A stretch of DNA of 6,525 nucleotides from an uncultured Selenomonas sp. Its GTDB lineage: Bacteria > Bacillota > Negativicutes > Selenomonadales > Selenomonadaceae. Positions 1 through 4,800 of the stretch are shown one piece after another. The notes beneath the pieces were generated by a model. It worked only from the letters and a program-made list of their open reading frames with translations, had not been told where the DNA came from and searched no databases. The DNA lies in assembly GCA_945494195.1 (NCBI GenBank), contig CALYVJ010000100.1, positions 1 to 6,525 of the forward strand, in the 5' to 3' direction. Every line of letters starts with the position of its first letter. Position 1 is the first letter of the stretch. The position numbers and the translations under genes are program-made.

Positions 1-77
1 CCGCCGCCTCGGTTAGAGTCGGCACGAATTGCTGCGCCCTCGGAGGGGGGAGCCCTGCGAAACTTGCCACAGACTCA
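1..77. other. GC-rich edge, no gene start seen
   Basis: This GC-rich stretch lies next to the palindrome and has small self-complementary patches, such as CCCT (37-40) facing AGGG (44-47). One plus-strand frame is open from position 3 through to a TAA at 213-215, about 70 codons, with no start codon and ribosome binding site that I would accept. It could be the tail of a gene entering from the left or part of a larger dispersed repeat. Neither can be decided from this window. Confidence 0.4.
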
Positions 78-278
78 GCCGCCGCTAGGGGCAGTGCCAT
101 AAACGAAGCGTTTGATGGTTTCCGTGAAGAACGAAATTTTTATCCTCACCGTTCGTCGAAAAATTGCTACCGTTCAAGCGAAGCGCGTTTTGCAACTTTT
201 TCGATGCTTAATTAAAGATAAAAATTTCGTTTAGAAAAACATCTCCCGCGTAGTGTTGGCACTGCCCCTAGCGGCGGC
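78..278. repeat. Large imperfect palindrome with 22-bp perfect inverted ends
   Basis: Positions 78-99 and 257-278 are exact reverse complements (GCCGCCGCTAGG at the outer left end). Further in, 130-144 (AACGAAATTTTTATC) is exactly inverted at 217-231. TCGAAAAATTGC at 156-167 is inverted with one extra base at 192-204. All three pairs centre near 178-182, so the two arms are homologous over about 100 bp rather than matching by chance. This is the structure of a MITE-like or REP-like dispersed element, or of an inverted duplication. No transposase is present and no clear target-site duplication flanks 78 or 278. Transcribed from either strand it would fold into one long interrupted hairpin. Its family identity is unknown to me. 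Confidence 0.75.
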
Positions 279-292
279 GAAGAGCTGCTTCG
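278..292. other. Small hairpin abutting the palindrome
   Basis: CGAAG at 278-282 pairs with CTTCG at 288-292 around a 5-nt loop. It directly adjoins the right end of the large palindrome and may be part of a longer repeat unit. It has no U-run, so it is not a terminator. Confidence 0.35.
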
Positions 293-444
293 AATAAGGC
301 TCCACGAACCGATAAACTGTAATTTCACGGTTCCTTTGATTTACAAAATCACTAACTAATATTCGCAAAAAAATCGTGAATTCCTCCTTTTTCTGACTGA
401 ATAAAAAAATAAAGCAAAAGGCGTCAGAATGAGAGGAAAAAAGC
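293..444. other. AT-rich spacer, nothing coding seen
   Basis: Beyond the repeat the sequence becomes AT-rich with runs of A. It holds only a short hairpin (TGATTT 337-342 with AAATCA 346-351). No open frame here has a start and ribosome binding site. It probably separates the repeat from the promoter of the carbonic anhydrase gene. Confidence 0.4.
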
Positions 445-474
445 TTGCTTTTGAAAATTTGAAGTGATATTATA
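445..474 (+). promoter_or_regulatory. Candidate promoter for the gamma-carbonic anhydrase gene
   Basis: TTGCTT at 445-450 and TATTAT at 469-474 are 18 bp apart, close to sigma-70/sigma-A spacing. An alternative pairing uses TTGAAA at 451-456 with TATATT at 471-476, but its 14-bp spacer is short. The AT-rich setting fits a promoter. If correct, transcription starts near 481-483 and leaves an untranslated leader of about 180 nt. Confidence 0.4.
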
Positions 475-481
475 TTAGCCA

Positions 482-663
482 AGGGATAGGCAGACGAAAG
501 AAATGCATCCCACTCAGGAAAAAACTTTCGCAAGTACGACAGCAAGGATTGTGCTTGGTGTGAAACTTCCTTGCATAAGGGCTTCGCGGTTCGTGGATGA
601 GGGCGGGGCTCTTTTTCTATGCAATTTTTGCTGTCAGGGCGAGATCGCAAAGGAGCGATGGTT
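482..663 (+). ncRNA. Long, possibly structured 5' leader
   Basis: About 180 nt separate the candidate promoter from the start codon at 664. Visible stems are CGAAAG (495-500) with CTTTCG (525-530), and GCAAGGA (542-548) with TCCTTGC (568-574). A GC-rich stretch ending in a U-run at 612-616 resembles a weak terminator: AGGGCT near 579-583 can pair with GGCTCT using two G-U pairs. A further hairpin lies over the ribosome binding site. I do not recognise a known riboswitch class; the T-box and c-di-GMP-I core sequences are absent. It may be a leader, a small RNA, or simply untranslated sequence. Confidence 0.3.
644..659 (+). promoter_or_regulatory. Ribosome binding site AGGAG, within a possible hairpin
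   Basis: AGGAG at 651-655 sits 8 nt before ATG 664 but only 2 nt before ATG 658, so it supports the start at 664. ATCGC (644-648) can pair with GCGAT (655-659), holding AAAGGA in the loop and partly covering the ribosome binding site. GCG at 639-641 can instead pair with CGC at 646-648, which would open it. Confidence 0.45.
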
Positions 664-1221
664 ATGTATACGTTGGCAGGAAATGAATTTCAGGGAATCT
701 GTCCGCAGATTCATGAGGAGGCCTTTGTGGCGCCGCAGGTATTTGTGGCGGGAGATGTGCGGGTGGCAAAATACGCCAGCCTTTGGCCCGGGGTAGTGGC
801 CCGTGGGGACGTGAACTACATTTCGGTAGGAGAATGTACTAATGTGCAGGACCTCGCCTGCCTCCATGTGGCTGATGACCATCCTTGCCTGATTGGGGAC
901 TACGTGACCATCGGTCATGGGGCTGTAGTTCATGGCTGCGAAATAGAGGACCATGTACTCATTGGTATGAATGCAACGGTGCTGACTGGTGCGAAAATCG
1001 GCCGCGGGGCTGTCATCGCTGCTGGTGCGCTGGTCCGTGAAAATGAGGTAATCCCGCCTGATTCGCTGGTGGTTGGCGTGCCGGGAAAAGTGGTGCGAAC
1101 CCAGGACCGCATGGCGAGTATCCATGCACAGGCTATCAAATATAAATGTGAATGGGCTATTGGTTACGGCGTAAAACCGGATATCGGCGGGGAACTTTAT
1201 CACGGGGAAACGATAATTTGA
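664..1221 (+). CDS. Gamma-carbonic anhydrase family protein (left-handed beta-helix)
   Basis: The 185-residue product belongs to the gamma-class carbonic anhydrase/YrdA/PaaY group of hexapeptide-repeat trimers, cytosolic with no signal peptide. The family's metal ligands appear at His68 (in QDLACLH), His85 (in IGHG) and His90 (VVHGC). The conserved Arg47 and Asp49 (ARGD) and Gln62 are also present. Repeats of the form IGxxxxIGxxAxV run through about residues 20-140, followed by a helical tail typical of the family. Start 664 is chosen over ATG 658 and ATG 619 because AGGAG is spaced 8 nt from it. The intact zinc site makes CO2 hydration plausible, but many members of this group show weak or no carbonic anhydrase activity and some have other roles. 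The downstream gene has its own promoter, so this is probably a one-gene unit or leaky operon. Confidence 0.9.
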   Translation: MYTLAGNEFQGICPQIHEEAFVAPQVFVAGDVRVAKYASLWPGVVARGDVNYISVGECTNVQDLACLHVADDHPCLIGDYVTIGHGAVVHGCEIEDHVLIGMNATVLTGAKIGRGAVIAAGALVRENEVIPPDSLVVGVPGKVVRTQDRMASIHAQAIKYKCEWAIGYGVKPDIGGELYHGETII

Positions 1222-1241
1222 TTTTGGGGAATAAAGCCCTA

Positions 1242-1270
1242 TTTCATGTGGGTTCATTTTTCGATATAAT
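1242..1270 (+). promoter_or_regulatory. Promoter of the 121-residue protein gene
   Basis: A perfect TATAAT -10 box at 1265-1270 is preceded, after 17 bp, by a weak -35 box TTTCAT at 1242-1247. It lies in the 82-bp gap between the two genes, so the downstream gene can be expressed independently. Confidence 0.55.
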
Positions 1271-1303
1271 AAAGATGAAACCAATAAGGAATGAGGTGAG
1301 TAT

Positions 1304-1669
1304 ATGGAAATCGTGTCGATTCCCAATATGCTCTATAATCCCACGGATCGGATATCGCCCTATCTTATGGGCAAAGCAGGGGTGGCAAATCCATCGGGGG
1401 ATGATGGGGCTATTGAAACGCTGCGGGCGCAGAAATTCAACTATCGTTCACAGATTGCTGAGCTTGATCGCATGGGTGGGGAAGCCAATGGGGAGAAAAT
1501 CAGTAATCTTAGTGAGCAGTTGCGTACGGTAGAGGATAAAATCAAAGATGTGGCTGCTGATCATGTCTTTGGAGAAGCCTTCTCCGTCAGTATCAGCCCA
1601 GAGGCCAGTACCATGTATGGCGCGATGGTGTCCAAGGCCCAAGCGGCAGCCGAAGACAGAATGTTGTAA
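1304..1669 (+). CDS. Small helical protein of unknown function
   Basis: I do not recognise this 121-residue protein. It has no signal peptide or membrane segment. The N-terminal 35 residues are rich in Pro, Gly and Asn and probably extended. Residues about 36-56 and 63-86 form two charged amphipathic helices separated by a Gly-rich turn (MGGEANGE), suggesting a helical hairpin or coiled coil. The C-terminal part (SISPEASTMYGAM) ends in an Ala-rich helix. The helical part loosely resembles FlxA-like small proteins, but that is only an impression. The start is supported by GAGGTG at 1293-1298, 5 nt upstream. It has its own promoter and ends in a bidirectional terminator, so it looks like a real, independently expressed gene. 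Confidence 0.75.
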   Translation: MEIVSIPNMLYNPTDRISPYLMGKAGVANPSGDDGAIETLRAQKFNYRSQIAELDRMGGEANGEKISNLSEQLRTVEDKIKDVAADHVFGEAFSVSISPEASTMYGAMVSKAQAAAEDRML

Positions 1670-1681
1670 ACAAAGAAAAAA

Positions 1682-1720
1682 ACCAGTTAAATCTTTGGGA
1701 GATTTGACTGGTCTTTTTTT
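1682..1720. terminator. Bidirectional intrinsic terminator
   Basis: ACCAGTTAAATCT (1682-1694) pairs with AGATTTGACTGGT (1700-1712), 13 pairs including one G-U, around the loop TTGGG. A run of seven T follows at 1714-1720, and A-runs precede it, giving a U-run on the other strand as well. It sits between two convergent genes. The stop codon of the minus-strand gene (1719-1721) overlaps the T-run. Confidence 0.9.
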
Positions 1721-2363
1721 ACGAGTCGGCAGGAATGGCGATAAGGCTTTCTTTTCCAGTGGTGAGGGTGGCGCGGCCTGCCGTAAGGTCGGTGAGGGCG
1801 GCTTGGATGGCTTCGAGATTGGCCGGTTCAATCAAAAGGTGCAGGATGACGTTTTCGGCATAGTCGGCTTCAAGGCTGCGGATTTCGTTTTGGCGCATCC
1901 AGTGCTCGACGGTGGCCAGCTGGTCGTAGCTGACGGCTGCGTCGAGTTGGATAAACGGGGTCATGGCGAGAACCGTGGCCGCTTCGACGCCGAGAACGGC
2001 TGCGTGGCTGTAAGCGCGGATGAGACCGCCAGCGCCGAGTTTGATGCCGCCAAAGTAACGCGTAACCACCACGACGATATTGGTCAGGTCGTTTTTCCGG
2101 ATGACTTCGAGTATGGGATTGCCGCCGGTGCCACCTGGTTCGCCGTCATCGTTGGATTTCTGCTTATCGGCGCTTTCACCAAGGACATAGGCCGAGCAGT
2201 TGTGGCGGGCATCAAAATATTTTTTCTTCATGGCTTGGATGAAGGCGCGAGCCTCTTCTTCGCTGTCAACATGGCGAAGATGGGTGATGAATTTGGATTT
2301 TTGTATTTCGTAAAGCGTTTTGATGGAATCATCGGTTTCTTCAATCGTGCGGTATGGATTCAT
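1719..2363 (-). CDS. YigZ/YvyE family protein (IMPACT N-terminal domain, DUF1949)
   Basis: The 214-residue protein matches the full length of bacterial YigZ/YvyE proteins. Residues about 15-125 form the IMPACT/UPF0029 domain, with the hallmark segments KKYFDARHNCSAYVLG (47-62), NDDGEPGGTGG (71-81) and VTRYFGGIKLGAGGLIRAY (100-118). Residues about 138-200 match the ferredoxin-like DUF1949 domain. It is predicted to be cytosolic. The eukaryotic relative IMPACT/Yih1 regulates the kinase Gcn2 in translation control. The bacterial function is not settled, though an RNA- or ribosome-related role has been proposed. The start is supported by GAGAGGTG (2369-2376) 5 nt upstream. The gene is monocistronic, divergent from the permease and convergent with the small helical protein gene. 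Confidence 0.95.
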   Translation of the reverse strand: MNPYRTIEETDDSIKTLYEIQKSKFITHLRHVDSEEEARAFIQAMKKKYFDARHNCSAYVLGESADKQKSNDDGEPGGTGGNPILEVIRKNDLTNIVVVVTRYFGGIKLGAGGLIRAYSHAAVLGVEAATVLAMTPFIQLDAAVSYDQLATVEHWMRQNEIRSLEADYAENVILHLLIEPANLEAIQAALTDLTAGRATLTTGKESLIAIPADS

Positions 2364-2396
2364 ACAAACACCTCTCTGTCTGGATTTGTCTCTACT

Positions 2397-2402
2397 ATTA
2401 TA
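2397..2402 (-). promoter_or_regulatory. -10 box for the YigZ-family gene
   Basis: Read on the minus strand this is TATAAT, a perfect -10 box about 34 bp before the start codon. No good -35 box is seen 16-18 bp further upstream. A 6-bp inverted repeat (ATACCG 2400-2405, CGGTAT 2421-2426) overlaps the box and its spacer and could be an operator, although it is short. Confidence 0.5.
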
Positions 2403-2449
2403 CCGTATTGAGGCTGTGGGCGGTATGAGAAATTTATTTTATAAAACTA

Positions 2450-2476
2450 TAGTATTATGCAGCGATTTGTAGTATT
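2450..2476 (+). promoter_or_regulatory. AT-rich permease promoter region with a direct repeat
   Basis: TAGTATT occurs at 2450-2456 and again at 2470-2476, exactly 20 bp apart. The first copy overlaps a possible -10 box TATTAT (2453-2458). No convincing -35 box accompanies it. The spacing of about two helical turns would suit a regulator or an activated promoter, but could be chance in AT-rich DNA. Confidence 0.25.
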
Positions 2477-2490
2477 CTTAGGGATATAAA

Positions 2491-2571
2491 ATGAAGTGCC
2501 GCGGATGGCAGATGCTATACAAATCACAAATAGGCAGCGGCACTGGGAAGGTTGTGTTAGTAAGGTCATGA
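2491..2571 (+). CDS. Possible 26-residue leader peptide overlapping the permease start
   Basis: ATG 2491 opens a 26-codon frame ending in TGA 2569-2571, which overlaps the permease ATG 2568-2570 as ATGA, the classic layout for translational coupling. AGGGA (2480-2484) lies 6 nt before ATG 2491 and could serve as its ribosome binding site. The permease start itself has only AAGG with a 2-nt gap, which is poor, so ribosomes finishing this short frame could re-initiate there. The peptide contains Cys, Trp and Tyr early and a Val-Val-Leu-Val run near the end. It has no family that I recognise. It could be chance, because the frame is short. Confidence 0.35.
   Translation: MKCRGWQMLYKSQIGSGTGKVVLVRS
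2495..2544 (+). promoter_or_regulatory. Hairpin in the permease leader
   Basis: AGTGCCGC (2495-2502) pairs perfectly with GCGGCACT (2537-2544). Directly inside the right arm, ATAGGCA (2530-2536) can pair with TGCTAT (2513-2518) with one bulge, leaving about ten unpaired bases (2503-2512) on the left. No U-run follows, so it is not a plain terminator. It lies within the possible leader peptide frame and 23 nt before the permease start. Confidence 0.45.
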
Positions 2572-3947
2572 ACGAATCGAAAATGAACAGAGGGTTGAAG
2601 AATAGGCACTTGCAGCTGATTTCCCTTGGGGGAGTAATTGGCAGCGGCTATTTCCTCGGTACGGGGTATGTCCTCGAAAAAGCGGGCCCGGCAGCGATAT
2701 TGGCCTATTTGCTTGGTGGTCTTATCGTGCTGTGTGTCATGCTGTGTCTGGCAGAGCTGGCGGTAGATAAGCCAGTATCGGGTTCTTTTGTCACGTATGC
2801 ACAAGAACATATTTCTTCAACTTGGGCGTGTGGCGTAGGTTGGGCCTATTGGATTACCTGGGTCGCCTATGTTCCCTCGGAAATGATAGCCGCGGGAATC
2901 ATCATGAATAATTTTTTGCCGATGGTCAGTCAGCTTTGGTGGGCGGTGCTCTTCAGTCTGATTGTGACCTGTATTAATCTGTTTCATGTCGATAAGTTCG
3001 GCGAGAGTGAGTCGTGGCTTTCCCTTATAAAGATTCTTGCTCTCGTGGCCTTCACTGCGGTGGCAGGTCTTATCTGTCTCGGTCTGATTGGGGATCAGGG
3101 ATTTATCGGTACCAGCGTGCTGCTGGGGAGCGGTGGTTTTGCCCCGAACGGGTATTGGTCGATTGTGCTTACGATGGTCATCATCCTGGTTAATTTCCAG
3201 GGAACGGAGATTATCGGGCTGGCAGCTGGTGAATGCAAAGAGCCGGCCAAGAGTATTCCCATCGCCGTCCGTAATGTAACCTGGCGTATCATCGCCCTCT
3301 ATATTATCCCGATTTCTCTGTTGATTTCCATTCTTCCGTGGGATAGGGCTTCCCTCGAGGAAAGTGTCTTTGCAGCGGCTGTCAATCAGTACGGTTTTAC
3401 GGGATTTGGCGCGTTCTTTGCGTTTGTCATCCTGACGGCGGCTATTTCCTGTTCTAACTCCGGTCTTTACGGCGCGGCCCGGGCGATGCACGCACTGGCT
3501 AAGATGGATATGGCGCCGAATTCGCTGGGGAAACTCAACAACAATGGTATGCCGTCCCGGTCGGTTATGGTTTCTCTTTGGGCTTGCTGGGCAGTAATCC
3601 TGATTTACGCCTTCAACCCGGATTCCGTAATCTATACCTATTTGCTGGCGGTGTCTGGTTTTACCGGCGCTATTGCATGGATTTCCATTTGCTGGAGCCA
3701 GTACCGCTTCCGCAAGCAGAAGATGACAGAAGGCACAGTAGAAGAACTTCGCTATAAGACGCCGCTTTTCCCTTATGTCACATTGTTTGGCATTTGGTCC
3801 CAGGTATTCTGCCTGCTGGTCATGGTCTTTACGCCAGATTTACAGGAGTCTTTATTTGCCGGAATCCCGATGCTGATTTTGCCGATGATCTGGTATCATT
3901 TTCGGGAAAAACATCGGGCAGCGGTAGCAGCAAGGGTTATGCGTTGA
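2568..3947 (+). CDS. Amino acid permease, AAT family of the APC superfamily
   Basis: The 459-residue protein is an inner-membrane secondary transporter, probably an amino acid:proton symporter with about 12 membrane helices. It opens with the family signature NRGLKNRHLQLISLGG (7-22) followed by GSGYFLGTG in helix 1, the broken helix that binds the amino acid backbone. Other family blocks are SGSFVTYA after helix 2, GTEIIGLAAGECKEPAKSIP around helix 6, and SNSGLYGAARAMHALAKMDMAP after helix 8. Relatives include LysP, AroP, GabP and RocE; the substrate cannot be read from the sequence. ATG 2568 is preferred because the family motif begins seven residues later. GTG 2496 or ATG 2505 would add 24 or 21 residues encoded largely by a leader hairpin. 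The frame ends in TGA directly followed by TAA TAA. Confidence 0.92.
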   Translation: MNESKMNRGLKNRHLQLISLGGVIGSGYFLGTGYVLEKAGPAAILAYLLGGLIVLCVMLCLAELAVDKPVSGSFVTYAQEHISSTWACGVGWAYWITWVAYVPSEMIAAGIIMNNFLPMVSQLWWAVLFSLIVTCINLFHVDKFGESESWLSLIKILALVAFTAVAGLICLGLIGDQGFIGTSVLLGSGGFAPNGYWSIVLTMVIILVNFQGTEIIGLAAGECKEPAKSIPIAVRNVTWRIIALYIIPISLLISILPWDRASLEESVFAAAVNQYGFTGFGAFFAFVILTAAISCSNSGLYGAARAMHALAKMDMAPNSLGKLNNNGMPSRSVMVSLWACWAVILIYAFNPDSVIYTYLLAVSGFTGAIAWISICWSQYRFRKQKMTEGTVEELRYKTPLFPYVTLFGIWSQVFCLLVMVFTPDLQESLFAGIPMLILPMIWYHFREKHRAAVAARVMR

Positions 3948-3951
3948 TAAT

Positions 3952-4000
3952 AAAACAGGAGGTCTGCTGGCAGCAAATGTGCCGGCGGACCTCCTGTTTT
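3952..4000. terminator. Strong bidirectional terminator
   Basis: Positions 3952-3972 pair with 3980-4000 along 21 consecutive pairs, two of them G-U, around the 7-nt loop GCAAATG. The outer four pairs are A-T, giving a U-run on each strand. It begins just after the permease stop codons and ends 6 bp before the stop codon of the convergent membrane protein gene, so it should end both transcripts. Confidence 0.93.
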
Positions 4001-4006
4001 ATTTCG

Positions 4007-4669
4007 TTAGTTTTTGGCGGGGAGATCCTGCTGGATGTCGAGGAAATCACGGATAGCCGCGATTTCCTTAGCGGTATAAAGTCCGACTGGTTGTTCTCGG
4101 ATCATGATGGATTGGAGCATGCGGCTCTGTTCGGCCTGATCCGTGGTACGTAGATTGGCCGGGTCAGCTGCCGCTTTGGTCAGGGCGATGGTCCGGTATT
4201 GGGCATCAGCGTAGGCGTTGGTTTTTTTCATGACTTCAATCAACAGATCGTAGCAGCCGTCGTTGAGTGCCAGTGGTGGCGCCTTGTGATTGATGCGGTT
4301 GCGCAGGAGCTGGCTGTCTTGTTCTAGCTGCTTGAGGCGTACATAGGTGGTTTGGATGCTGATATTATCCTCTTTGAAATTTTCCAGGATATTGTGATAC
4401 CATTGCCAGTTCCGGTCAAGTTCGTTGAGGTCCTTTTGGTAGCCAGCATACCAGGTGGCAAAGATTTGCTGCTGCTCGGTTTGGTAGTTGAGCTCTTCTT
4501 CCGTCATGACGGAAGGCTCGGGTGTTTTGACCGGCCATAAGAAAAAGGCGATGCTGCCGGCGGCGAAAAGCGTCAGGCAGAAAAAGAAAAAGATTCGCTT
4601 GCTGGGCAGATAGCGGTAAAGCAGCCCCAGCAGGATAAGTCCTATTATAAGTAAAAGATACAGAAACAT
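4007..4669 (-). CDS. Two-pass membrane protein of unknown function
   Basis: I do not recognise this 220-residue protein. Residues about 2-18 and 26-45 are strongly hydrophobic helices joined by a short positive loop (YRYLPSKR). By the positive-inside rule the loop is cytoplasmic, and both the N-terminus and the large C-terminal part lie outside the inner membrane. Residues about 55-220 are polar, mostly helical and rich in Gln, Glu and aromatic residues (for example WYAGYQKDLNELDRNWQWYH), with heptad-like stretches around 110-130 but no catalytic motif I can name. The first helix could alternatively act as an uncleaved signal. The start at 4669 has GGGGAGG (4681-4687) upstream at a somewhat long 11-nt distance. 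The gene is monocistronic and divergent from the ABC transporter. Confidence 0.8.
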   Translation of the reverse strand: MFLYLLLIIGLILLGLLYRYLPSKRIFFFFCLTLFAAGSIAFFLWPVKTPEPSVMTEEELNYQTEQQQIFATWYAGYQKDLNELDRNWQWYHNILENFKEDNISIQTTYVRLKQLEQDSQLLRNRINHKAPPLALNDGCYDLLIEVMKKTNAYADAQYRTIALTKAAADPANLRTTDQAEQSRMLQSIMIREQPVGLYTAKEIAAIRDFLDIQQDLPAKN

Positions 4670-4711
4670 TGCGGTTGAAACCTCCCCGATGAAACGGATG
4701 AAACTTCTTTT

Positions 4712-4717
4712 ATTCTA
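4712..4717 (-). promoter_or_regulatory. Candidate -10 box for the membrane protein gene
   Basis: Read on the minus strand this is TAGAAT in an AT-rich context, about 43 bp before the start codon. The -35 region is weak. The short leader between it and the ribosome binding site contains GTTTCATC twice (4688-4695 and 4697-4704 on the plus strand as GATGAAAC), 9 bp apart. Confidence 0.35.
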
Positions 4718-4730
4718 CCATAATCAAGCC

Positions 4731-4759
4731 TTGCGGGAAATAAGCGAAAAAGCTATACT
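4731..4759 (+). promoter_or_regulatory. Promoter of the ABC transporter gene
   Basis: TTGCGG (4731-4736) and TATACT (4754-4759) are separated by the optimal 17 bp, a good sigma-70/sigma-A match. Transcription would start near 4766, about 35 nt before the start codon. Confidence 0.6.
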
Positions 4760-4800
4760 GAAATTGTCTGTGACACAGTAAGTAAAAGGATGTGGTTTTT

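Noticed and set aside
231..650. Open frame of 139 codons on the minus strand across the leader and right arm of the palindrome
   Set aside because: It would start at TTG with no ribosome binding site, its composition is unlike a real protein, and it crosses a candidate promoter and repeat.
619..663. Earlier starts (ATG 619, ATG 658) for the carbonic anhydrase
   Set aside because: AGGAG at 651-655 is correctly spaced only for ATG 664, and family alignments normally begin near that point.
482..663. T-box or c-di-GMP-I riboswitch in the carbonic anhydrase leader
   Set aside because: The T-box GGUGGUACCGCG-like sequence and the GEMM core are absent.
634..1326. Minus-strand open frame of 230 codons opposite the carbonic anhydrase gene
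   Set aside because: It lies antisense to a clear family member with catalytic residues, and the translation shows no family features.
1548..2411. Plus-strand open frame of 287 codons opposite the YigZ-family gene
   Set aside because: It is a shadow of the strongly conserved minus-strand gene and crosses the terminator.
2496..2567. Extended permease start at GTG 2496 or ATG 2505
   Set aside because: The added residues are unlike AAT-family N-termini and are encoded by a hairpin, and no good ribosome binding site precedes them. Not fully excluded.
2817..3491. Minus-strand open frame of 224 codons inside the permease gene
   Set aside because: It is antisense shadow coding, with a low-complexity polar translation and no ribosome binding site.
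4792..4800. GTG 4792 as the start of the ABC transporter
   Set aside because: It nearly touches the ribosome binding site, whereas ATG 4801 has normal spacing.
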